From assembly GCA_004369085.1 (NCBI GenBank), contig ML210361.1, positions 7,821 to 47,929 on the forward strand: 40,109 bases of DNA. Reading direction: 5' to 3'. The notes below the pieces were generated by a model. It saw only the letters and a program-made list of their open reading frames with translations. It made no database searches and was not told the DNA's origin. The number at the start of each line of letters is the position of its first letter. Position 1 is the first letter of the stretch. The position numbers and the translations under genes were made by a program. The DNA comes from Coprinopsis marcescibilis (lineage: Eukaryota; Basidiomycota; Agaricomycetes; Agaricales; Psathyrellaceae). This document shows positions 31,642 through 40,109 of the stretch, piece after piece.

Positions 31642-32640
31642 TCAACCAAACACACTCGCAGAAACACATCTCCCGTAGAAGTTTATCGAGACCATCAGTC
31701 CCTTCAAAGCTCTTTGGAAAACATCCTTCTCTTGTTCATTACCAAAGTACATGGCCTCACAGCTCACGTGGGCCAAATTGCGCCCATGAGATCCTACGAG
31801 CATCCACTCTACGCCTCGGTCCTCGTTAACTTCGATGAACTCCTCCATCGAGACATCACCTTCCTTCCCAGGTACTCCCACCAAGTGTAGGCATGAACCG
31901 ATCTCGTTCCACCTATTGACAACGCAGATACCAGGGTGACTAAATTCAACGCTTACCCCATGCTTTTTCACGGCATCCTGGAGCATATGGTTAAGCCAAT
32001 GAAACGGCGCGGAGTCATCTTGAATGTACACTCCATCAACTTCGTCCCTGAAGGTCTTTAGTGTCAGCCAGATGTCGCACTTGACGTCTTCTTCCGCATC
32101 GGTAAGTGCTAAATCAGGGAGGTTGGAAGGAAGGGGAGCACGAAATCGAGGGCGCTTTGGGAGCCCTGGTGCGCTGTATGGGGAGCTTAGATGGGAGGGT
32201 GGTGAATCGAGAGAAACAAAAACAAAGTCATCGCTCAGAGTATTGCCAGACGGATTCGGGGTACTGGGACGATCTGGGAGATCGTGAGAGCTGTACGAAG
32301 AGCCAGAGCCAAGATTGAGAGGTATGGAGACAAAGTCATCGTCATCTTCGCCCAGCAAGTCGAGAGGTGGAAGCGGAGTGCCTGGACGCTCTGGAAAGTC
32401 TTCTATATCGATGTTATACATATACGCAGAAGCCATGGACGAAGGCAGCGAAGACATAGAGCTGTCTGTAAAGCTGCATGCAGCAGAGTCGTCGTCTTCG
32501 ATTAGCATGTCGCACTCAAAGAAGACCTGTCTCAGTGGATGAGGGAAGGCCGGTCCACGGGTGGCAACAATAGGGGCAGGTGCGCGGTTGAGGATTCTCC
32601 GGGCCAGATCAGCCTTGGTATAAACGTCAGTAAGTGGCAT
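31642..32640 (-). CDS. Unrecognised paralogue family, member 6 (332 aa)
   Basis: Intronless. The N-terminal half is acidic, Ser/Pro-rich and probably disordered, with repeated short motifs 'DFPERPGTPLPP', 'DLPDRPSTPNP' and 'GLPKRPRFRAP', each following a block of Asp/Phe/Val (DDDDFVSIPL, SDDFVFVSL). The C-terminal family domain reads 'CDIWLTLKTFRDEV', 'IQDDSAPFHWLNHML', 'HGVSVEFSHPG', 'RGVEWMLVGSHGRNLAHVSCEAMYF' and 'EKDVFQRALKGLMVSINFYGR'. The longer frame starting at 32835 was rejected because TATATAAG at 32726-32733 lies between it and the MPLTDVYTK start. No signal peptide is visible. The function is unknown. Confidence 0.75.
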   Translation of the reverse strand: MPLTDVYTKADLARRILNRAPAPIVATRGPAFPHPLRQVFFECDMLIEDDDSAACSFTDSSMSSLPSSMASAYMYNIDIEDFPERPGTPLPPLDLLGEDDDDFVSIPLNLGSGSSYSSHDLPDRPSTPNPSGNTLSDDFVFVSLDSPPSHLSSPYSAPGLPKRPRFRAPLPSNLPDLALTDAEEDVKCDIWLTLKTFRDEVDGVYIQDDSAPFHWLNHMLQDAVKKHGVSVEFSHPGICVVNRWNEIGSCLHLVGVPGKEGDVSMEEFIEVNEDRGVEWMLVGSHGRNLAHVSCEAMYFGNEQEKDVFQRALKGLMVSINFYGRCVSASVFG

Positions 32641-33598
32641 CGTTGCAGTGTTAGTGAGAGTGTCGGGGTTTGGTCTCGCGAGCTGAGTTAGAGAACGATG
32701 CTTGGGTCTGTCTTCGTGAGGGATACTTATATACGTTTCCCGGCTGTGTCTTATGCGGCGCTTGGATCGTGTTGCAAGGGTTACCCTTTTACTCAATTGG
32801 TCAAAGCTGTATGTGCCCCTTCCGTTGCTATGCAAATGCTGCTACGCGGAGTGGCTACCGACATATATCCCTGGTCTCGATGGGGTAATAGCCGATTTGG
32901 GTTGAGACTGAACGAAATGTAGCTTACTATGAAACTTAGATATCTATATCTACCATTTATACCTAAGAACTTATAAGCAAGCGTATTTCCGTTTATGATT
33001 CAGGGGCCATAATCCAGATGCTGTTCAAGCCCTCCCTCTACCATGAGTTGGGAATCATTTCATAGCAAGCGTGATTTTACAATAAGCATATAACAGTCCC
33101 AAAGTCAGCATGATCCGCCAGTTTCTCGTACTCAAGCGACAGAAGGCCATGCTCCCGGACAGTACTTATAAGTTGTTCTTGGGACGGCTCCGCAAGAAAA
33201 ATAGTGAAAGTAGATCCAGTGACCACATCATCTTCATGCCCATTAAGCGAAGACATGCTTTAGCCACGCCGATCATATTCGAGATCGTGCGGCGTGTCGC
33301 AACCTCGCATTTGAACAGCCCCGTTCTCCAGCCGTAGGCGATACCCCATTTGAATTTACCATGAGATCAGGTGCTCTCTGCTTGGCAGTGACGTTCCCAC
33401 TGACGTTGAAGTGTAGACAGTGTAAATATTAAATATAGAAGTCTAATAATTGCTGCAATAGATAGTACCCTACGTGTACAATATGTAACTGGGTATGAAT
33501 TGAAGTCCGTGGAGAAATAGTCCATGTAAAAATGATAGGCAGTCTTGACAGCCTCAAGTAGGCTGACCCCTAGTAACCGACCGGTGACTGGTCATCGT
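32641..33598. other. Intergenic region
   Basis: Holds the promoter of member 6 and the 3' flank of the protease. A 75-codon plus-strand frame at 33110-33337 is basic (LGRLRKKNSESRSSD) but has no further support. Confidence 0.45.
32726..32733 (-). promoter_or_regulatory. TATA box of family member 6
   Basis: TATATAAG reads on the minus strand about 90 bp upstream of the ATG at 32640, inside the rejected N-terminal extension. Confidence 0.55.
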
Positions 33599-34885
33599 CT
33601 AATTCTCTGGTTCAAGGTCTCGATAAAGGGAAAGAATATCCCTCATTCGCTGAATCTGACCGGGAGAGAAATGGTCCTGGCAGTGGTCGGGGCTATAGTC
33701 CATGTAGTTACCTGTATTACGGGGACCAGTGTCAGCCTTCGGCGGAAGTTAAGTGTGAGTAATAAGTATAAAACGCACTGATGGGATCGACCCCTGGAAG
33801 GTTGGGGCAGCTATCAGCCGCAACGCAGGTACCAAGGGAGGGATCCATCGCGAAGTGGCTGGCATATCCTTGAGTTGGAGTATCCTTGACGAAGTCACCA
33901 GGGCCATCGCAGCGTCCGGGAGCTTCCCGAATCGAATCCTAGAGTACGACGTAAGTTTGGTACCAACGTCGAGGATGGCGGCTGAGTCACTCACAGTAAA
34001 TGTATGGAGTAAACCAGCCCAATGGCCAACTTCATGAATTAGGGTATTTCCGAGCGTAAATGGGTTGACGGTTGAATTAGGGAACTCTCCGAAGTTCATG
34101 ACAACTCCGTCACGCCCTTTGCGGATCTTAGTGCCGTCCACAAATGAGCCAGGGAAGGCAGCATATCCCAAGTCCGTGGCAAGAGCTACGCTGTATACAT
34201 CCAAGATATCTGGTCGGTCGTGGGGCGCAAGGGCTTCCTTCATTTCCCTGAACCCACTGTCAGAATGATTCATGGCAAGCTTTCAGAAACATACAGTTCT
34301 GCATCATTATCGCCGTCGATTGTTTTGTCGAACCATTCTTTGTTGTTGTGTCGCGTAACGTTTGTCAACTCGAACCAAATCTTGGCCGGTTCATACGCCT
34401 TGCGTAGGACATCCATCTGGGTTTGAACACGCTCGTCGCTGTAGTGAGCAGTTTATAAGCCACGTAGCTTAGAGTTGCAAGTTAAAAGCAAAAAAAACAA
34501 TGACTCACGAAATGTAACCCCCTTCTATAGTATCATTCGCAGTGATCAAGTAGATGTTGGTGGAAATGCTTATCCACCCATCATCCACAGAGGTTTTGTG
34601 TGCCTTGCGCTGACGCTCGTAGGTTCTTTGAAACCTCTTTGTGACGTCTTTCCCAGCCTGGAATCCGCAACCCCTTGAATGAAAGTCAGAGACATCAAAT
34701 AACTTGCGGGAACTATGAGCAATATACCTTGCTGCTTTGTTGCCGCTGGTTGAATGACCTGAAAGCTCAGAACCGTGGCTTTCACCCAAGGGCCTGAAGA
34801 CAAAGCCTGGTGACGGAGCTGACCAGACACTGTTTGTATGGAGCCCCAAGACAAGAAGCGAAAAAAAACTGATAGAGACGCGCAT
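33599..34885 (-). CDS. Secreted metalloprotease, M43 (pappalysin-like) type, 333 aa
   Basis: Six exons: 34728-34885, 34509-34673, 34295-34438, 33995-34256, 33779-33938, 33599-33711. A signal peptide (MRVSISFFSLLVLGLHTNSVWS) is followed by a propeptide-like part. The mature region includes 'WISISTNIYLITANDT' and 'LDVYSVALATDLGYAAFPGSF'. The zinc site is HEVGHWAGLLHTF, with three His ligands and the catalytic Glu, followed by Cys-bearing loops and the Met-turn 'NYMDYSPDHC'. 'FSPGQIQRMRDIL' follows, as in fungal M43 proteases. It probably degrades protein outside the cell. One intron (34257-34294) is only 38 nt, yet removing it is needed to keep the frame and gives the expected family sequence (DAEL|GFREMKEAL). 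Confidence 0.9.
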
Positions 34886-35528
34886 GAGAAAAGAGATGGG
34901 ATGGTTAGATATCCATTTAGAGCGTATCCGTGTCCCTTTAAAAGGCTTACAAGTCTCTATGCTGTGCGATGAGAGCACCCAGGTGGTTGCAGGGAGATCT
35001 CGGGCTTGCGCTGGTACTCAGTTTGTGGACTCGTGAGTGTGAGCGCTGATGCCCGCATTCCTGAAGTTCACGTAAATTCTCGTCGCCGAGGCTGTTCAGG
35101 AATTGAGAAGTAAAATGACTTATCAAGATCGTACAAGGTGGCAGGGTGCTGTCGCAATAGGTGGCTGCCAACCGATAGAGCTAGTTGGGTTGTTATTGAA
35201 GACTCGAAGAAGGACTAGGCTCGTAAGAAAAATGGTGTCAGCAAATTGAACGACGGCGAGGTCAAGCGATCAGTGTCGGCTCAGACGTCAACGCGTTATG
35301 TCACATCTGTAAGAAGCAGTGCTACACTTCTGCCATCAGGACGCCCATCGTCCACCAGCTCGGTAATCTAGTACATAGGTTTTCTATGGTAAGGGTTATC
35401 CTTGAGGTTCCTATATGCTCTCCATCAACACCTGTTCAGTCAAATTTAAAGAATTAAATAATTAAGATAGGCCAATTAATCTGAATTAAATGATATTCAT
35501 TAGCATAGTCATGATAATCTGTCAACTA
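34886..35528. other. Intergenic region
   Basis: Promoter of the protease and 3' flank of member 7. A minus-strand frame at 34947-35171 has no supporting features; the part from 35440 to 35528 is AT-rich. No gene is supported. Confidence 0.5.
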
Positions 35529-36176
35529 TTAGAGAAAACAGTCATCAGTCAATCTAGCCTCTGACCCCATAAAAATACGACTTCTGTTTGATATAGACAG
35601 AATCAGGGCCCGTAAAACTCTATCATAAATCACCCGTTCCTCATCCGCATGAATGTAGTCGTTATCGCAAAACATGTGTGCCACAACCCTACCATCGTAT
35701 ATGCGCACAAGCTTCCAACTTACCCCTTTGGATTGGTTCAAAAAACCGATCATCTCTTCAGGCGCGTCCCCAGTCCAGCCCCACTCTCTTGTCTGCCTAT
35801 CGAATCTAAACACCGCGCTCATTTTCTTCCGCACACCGTCTCCGGTTTCCATTATACCATCATCGTCCAGACGTACGCCGAAACGCTCTATGCTTTCGAC
35901 CAATGCCGAGTTGAGGCTCTCAAACGAGGGGGAATCAGTGGGGATTTCAACTTGGTATGCCCTTCCACGAAACTCTTTGAGTGCGAGCCATACATCTGTT
36001 GTAAATTTCCTGTCGAGAGGAATTTCCGTTTTCCTGGAAATTTCTCTATTCAGAGATCTTGAGGGTGAGTCGTCGCCTTCGAGTACAGAAACGGTATTCG
36101 CGCGTGAAAAAGAATGACGCCTTTGGGCCCATGCAATTCGAGCCTTTCTGGCGGCAAGGCGGGTGCTGTTGCGCAT
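35529..36176 (-). CDS. Unrecognised paralogue family, member 7 (215 aa)
   Basis: Intronless. The basic N-terminus (MRNSTRLAARKARIAWAQRR) leads to the family domain: 'TDVWLALKEFRGRAYQVEIPTDSPSFESLNSALVES', cited in parts as TDVWLALKEFR, VEIPTDSPSF and LNSALVESIE; then 'KGVSWKLVRIYDGRVVAHMFCDNDYI' (KGVSWKLVR, VAHMFCDNDYI) and 'ERVIYDRVLRALILSIS'. The frame is open up to an ATG at 36476, which would add 100 residues. I chose 36176 because a TATAAAAG element lies at 36227-36234 within that extension, but the longer form is possible. It lies between the M43 protease and laccase 3, all on the minus strand. The function is unknown. Confidence 0.65.
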   Translation of the reverse strand: MRNSTRLAARKARIAWAQRRHSFSRANTVSVLEGDDSPSRSLNREISRKTEIPLDRKFTTDVWLALKEFRGRAYQVEIPTDSPSFESLNSALVESIERFGVRLDDDGIMETGDGVRKKMSAVFRFDRQTREWGWTGDAPEEMIGFLNQSKGVSWKLVRIYDGRVVAHMFCDNDYIHADEERVIYDRVLRALILSISNRSRIFMGSEARLTDDCFL

Positions 36177-36749
36177 AATGGGTGGTCGTAGGGATAAAAT
36201 GTTTTGGGCTTTCGATGGGCTGTGACCTTTTATAATCTCAGCGATGCTTGGACCGTCGATTCCTTGTTTGTTCGTCGACTTGACTCGGGCCCGAGTGGCT
36301 GACGTAACAAATATGTCGCACTGACTAGTTCGTTTGCTGTAACCGCGTGGCACTGGCACACTGGACGCAGTTGAGGGCAACGAAAAAGATTCGCTATCAA
36401 AAAACTGCGGAGTAAGCGTAATAGGCGCCAAGAAGTACTGTATCATTACATGAAATCTCTCATTGTTCGTGGTCAATTTTCTTGAGCGTGTTATATTGAT
36501 ATGGTAGTAGGTGTGTCTTATGCATTACCGAACGTTAGCACAGGCAATCATACAAAAAACAAATATAAAGTACGGCCAGGCAGCGTTGTCGAGTCATAAA
36601 TCATCGAACGGCATTGCCACCTTGTTTGAGAACAGAACCAACAAGTATATGTATATGATCTAAGCACTGCATCATCCAGACTGCATCACATCACTCTATA
36701 TCTTCCGGTGTAGGCTGTGTAGCAGCTCGCGAAATCGCTGCACACGACT
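36177..36749. other. Intergenic region with possible 5' extension of member 7
   Basis: Up to 36476 the member 7 frame stays open. Beyond it lies the 3' flank of laccase 3. No separate gene is supported. Confidence 0.5.
36227..36234 (-). promoter_or_regulatory. Candidate TATA box of family member 7
   Basis: TATAAAAG reads on the minus strand about 55 bp upstream of the ATG at 36176. If functional it excludes the ATG at 36476. Confidence 0.45.
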
Positions 36750-39040
36750 TCATACGGATGGAGGGGTCAATTCAGTCTGCTCAGCCGAAAGGCTGCCATA
36801 TTTTGTACACAAACTATTCCACTCGACTGGGGAAAAGTAGGGCAGAATTAGTGAGCATCTGTAGGCCATCTGCTTGGTCATTGAAAACTCACCTGGCGGT
36901 GCAGAAACCCGAGGGACATCCTCAGTTGCCTCTGCAAAAACTATCGCTAGACCCCTAAACCACGATCGATGAATGAATGAGCATTGCAGGCAAGCCTAGC
37001 AAGAATCAAATCTCACCCATGCAGATGGAACTCGATGTGGCTGAAGAAAACGTGATGAGTGACAGACAAGTAGGGGGGAAGGAAGAGGCACTCACCAGTG
37101 GAAGAACCATGGCCCCGGATTATCAGTAACGAACCTGATCGTTACATTGTCGGTCGGGTCACTCCCTATAGAAACAACATCCCTCCGGATAGGATTTTCA
37201 TAGTTGTACAGAGCACTTCCGGCGCTCCTTATCACGCTAAACGCGTGTCCGTGCAGGTGGAAAGGGTGCTACGGAACCAAGATGGATCTCGTCAGCTAGC
37301 TGATGCCAGATAGGGGGTGTAAGACAAAAAGACGTACAGGACCACCAACAAGTAGGGAAGGTATTGATACCTCCACGACCTTGTTCCTGGGAAGGACCCT
37401 GATACTTCCCGCAGGAAGTATCTCGGAAGGTGGAACACCGTTCATCATCTGCACCAGGACAGGCTCCGTCGGAGACACCCAAGTCGCTCCGTCGACAGTC
37501 CATTTACGGCTATCAAGGTCGAATCCGAGTGCCAGATTGATGCTTAAGTCGGCTGGGTCGCTTCCGCCTGGCGCTTGTGGGTTAAGCAAAGAGCGTAGAT
37601 CGGCCTCTAGGAGGCGATATCCATTGTTCTCTGAAGTGTTGGGCTCAACGTCTGGGGCACCGACGTACCGTAGTATCGCAGAGTTAACACCACCTTCATA
37701 TCCGTCCGGTAAGGATCCTGCACCCACGTTCGGCAGAGCGCGGATCCAGTAGTTGTCAATGGTCTTGTCGTGGGTATTGAGTATGAACGAGTAACGTTGG
37801 CCTGATCAGGAATCAAGTCAACAAAGTTATTGTTGAAACTGAGAATTAGCCGTACCCGCAAAGGTTTGAATCGAAGCGACACCATGAAGAGGCTGAACCG
37901 ACTGCCCATCTACCTCTATAACTGTCAAGTTGTGGCCGTCGATGGAGAAGAGATAGTTTGGATCGCATGATAAAGATACAAGTCGGAAGCGATAACGTCG
38001 ATTTGGTTCAACATTGACAATCTCGAGCGTTGAATTTGTGTTGCCGGGTTGGCGACCTTTACCGTTGATCAGAGTTGCTTCTGCCCGAGCAGGGAGTACG
38101 ACCCAAGGTGCTGGAGTGTGGTACCTGGCTAATGTGTCAGCATTAGAATGATCTTAGAGCGGGGAAGACTATACCAATCTGCGAGCGTGAGGACAGTATT
38201 CTCTGAACATTGTTAGTGATTTATGCCAGACATTGACATTTTAGAAATGTACGGCTTACCGTTATCGACTACATCAGGAAGGTGCGGTTAATTATGATCT
38301 AAAGGAAGGACTCGGAAGACGAACCATCGTATAACGCCAAGTGGGGATCATCGGGATCGTAGACGACCATCGGACCTCGAAGGCCATCGCAGTATTGGGT
38401 TCCTTGTTCGCCTAAGTTAGGGTTTTGGGGGATCATTATGTGGAAAGGTATGCGTACCGAAGTGGGAATGATACCAGTAGGTACCGGCGTCTTGGCCACA
38501 GGTAAATCGATAAATAAAGGATTCGCCCGATTGTGCGATAGGGCACTGTGTTACTCCTTCAGGGCCGTCGGCCCATGCCGATGCGTGTTGAAAAACACCA
38601 TGCCAATGCTTCCCTATATATCAGTAATCAATTCTAATCCAACGAAAAGCGTAATCACAACGCTTGTCTGCCGAAGCATAGTCGCGTCTTCCAAATTGTT
38701 CACAACAGTGATTTGGAAAGTATCGCCCTTTCCAAAACGTAATGAGAAAATATACTTACATGTTGCGGGTACTCAGTCACTCACCTTTTTCGCAGTAATT
38801 AGAGGTCCGGGATGGACATCATTGACAACGACGACACTGAAAGTTACAGTTATAAGCCGGGTTGGCGTCACAGAAAGGACAGCTCACGCACGGTCTGTCG
38901 TGTCCATCGGGTCCAACAACCTTGTTAGCGACGATCATAGTCCCTACTGGCCCCATAGTAGTCGAAACTGATGTTTGAGCCTGCGTAAACGGCGGCGCAA
39001 GGCTCGCAGAGAGAATCGCGAGGGTCAGGAAAGCCTGCAT
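36750..39040 (-). CDS. Laccase 3 (multicopper oxidase), apparently intact
   Basis: Thirteen exons by my reading, with the same exon plan as laccase 1, including a 9-nt microexon at 38260-38268. A signal peptide ([22 protein letters not shown]) precedes the first domain ([19 protein letters not shown]). The copper segments are [20 protein letters not shown] and [12 protein letters not shown], with axial Leu. Other typical parts are '[16 protein letters not shown]', '[20 protein letters not shown]' and '[10 protein letters not shown]'. The product ends [11 protein letters not shown]. The whole reading frame holds once the introns are removed. The residues between the last His and the axial Leu (L-H-G-G-L) differ from the common L-E-A-G-L. 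It should be a secreted phenol oxidase. Confidence 0.9.
38260..38268 (-). other. 9-nt microexon of laccase 3
   Basis: TCGATAACG on the minus strand joins 'TAYD|G'-type upstream and 'ENTVLTLAD' downstream exons to give YDVDNENT. Laccase 1 has the equivalent microexon at 10000-10008; in laccase 2 the sequence is fused into a long exon. Confidence 0.75.
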
Positions 39041-40109
39041 CGTGGGGTGGTTCGAGTTCTGGGCGGAAAGAGGATATTTATCTAGGGAGCCGCCACGCGG
39101 AGCTAATGCAAATGATCTGCCTTGGAAATCGGCAGGGAAGAGCAATACGTAAATCCCGAATCGAGGGAGAAGGGCATATTCGTTAGGTTGTGGATGGCGA
39201 GCTTGAGCGGTGCACTGGGGAAACACTGTTCCTCCTGGAGCAAATGCGCTTTGCTGAGGCTTTCTGCCACGAAGTATGTATTCATTCATTAGTGGGATTC
39301 AATCGATAATACAGACATGCCCTGTAAAGCAGCAGGACTCGGTCGTCACCAGCTGCCAAACCTACCGCATCGAGGTGACCGTGTCGTAACGCGTAGTAAC
39401 GGATCGGTATCTTAGGCCGCATAAAAGAGTATTTAGTGCGAATTAATCAACACAAGAGTTGATACTCGCCTTGACCTAAAATGCTTGGTATCAATGGTCC
39501 CTACTGCTCGGTTCAGAACACAGTCATCGGGAAATCTAATGATGTGGCTCTCATTTCCGACTTACATATCATCTCAATTTAATTGGTAAGGCATGGATCA
39601 GAATCGAAATGAAGTCCGAGTCGCCCTTGGCAAGTAGATTTTTACATCTGCGAAGTTCTTTCGTCTTTCTTCGGTTTGTTCATAAGGCTAAACGCACCGA
39701 GGCAGGTTGATGGGCTGGAAGCCTGGAACGCGCGGTGGCTGGGATGGTACAGTCATGGACTGGCGAACGTGACAGGAAAACGCCGCGAGCGTATTTCCAG
39801 CGCTTCACCATCGATATTCATCAATCCTTTTGCACAATCTCATAGAGGCTTATCTCGAGTATCTCTATCCCGGTTTCTGAGGAAAATATCGCAGTATTTG
39901 GGCCAAAATTTGTCAAACCGTACATGAGTGTCCATTTTGATGTGAGATCACACAACGTGACACCCTTCTGCTATTGCAAATGAGAAGGGGTTTCGCAGCA
40001 CAAAGACACATGTAATGAATTTATGTATCACAGCCATGATATAAATGGTCTATAGGTAGTGTTGTATGGTTCAATGAGACACTCCTATGCAACAGAATCT
40101 TGCCAAAAT
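39041..40109. other. Laccase 3 upstream region, right edge of window
   Basis: A GATAAATA element about 35 bp from the ATG (39070-39081) may be the laccase 3 TATA box. The short plus-strand frame at 39676-39927 has no supporting features. No gene is recognised up to the window end. Confidence 0.45.

Noticed and set aside
32641..32835. 65-residue N-terminal extension of member 6
   Set aside because: The TATA element at 32726-32733 lies inside it, and no other family member has a comparable segment.
33110..33337. 75-codon basic plus-strand frame (QFLVLKRQKAM...LGRLRKK)
   Set aside because: No match to the local family, no promoter and no recognised domain.
1..40109. tRNA, rRNA or CRISPR
   Set aside because: I looked for T-loop-like GGTTCGA motifs with matching arms and for regular repeat-spacer arrays and found none that hold up; the short repeats seen belong to mobile elements or microsatellites.

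Overview
The window is nuclear DNA from a filamentous basidiomycete, most likely a mushroom-forming Agaricomycete. Genes carry many short GT-AG introns. It holds three multi-exon laccases, a DUF1996 protein with a fungal cellulose-binding module, a CFEM/GPI protein, and a small CaaX peptide that looks like a mating pheromone precursor. Nothing prokaryotic was seen. All calls come from reading the sequence and translations; no database search was run.

Layout. 0.8-7.2 kb: four members of an unrecognised, intronless paralogue family. The first two form a tandem segmental duplication that includes their promoters; the next two are divergent. 9.2-16.7 kb: laccase 1 (+), a fifth family member (+) and laccase 2 (-). 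Laccase 1 is interrupted by a 1.26-kb insertion flanked by an 8-bp target duplication. 18.4-19.0 kb: CFEM protein (-). 19.77-21.99 kb: a 2.2-kb DNA-transposon-like element with 17-bp perfect terminal inverted repeats, an 8-bp target duplication and subterminal repeats; its single four-exon gene shows no recognisable transposase. 23.7-25.3 kb: secreted DUF1996-CBM1 protein (-). 27.3-29.6 kb: mitochondrial D-lactate dehydrogenase (cytochrome) (-). 30.5 kb: pheromone-like precursor with two tandem pheromone units (-). 31.6-36.2 kb: family member six (-), a secreted M43-type metalloprotease (-) and family member seven (-). 36.8-39.0 kb: laccase 3 (-), apparently intact.

Functional picture. Most recognisable genes are secreted or surface proteins suited to a saprotroph: phenol-oxidising laccases, a cellulose-binding protein, a protease and a CFEM protein. 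D-lactate dehydrogenase is the one clear housekeeping gene. The seven-member family is interleaved with the laccases. Six of its members have a strong TATA element 50-150 bp upstream of the chosen ATG; the other (member 4) has a weaker one. Its function is unknown. The most unusual items are the double pheromone precursor, the gene-carrying mobile element and the insertion that breaks laccase 1.
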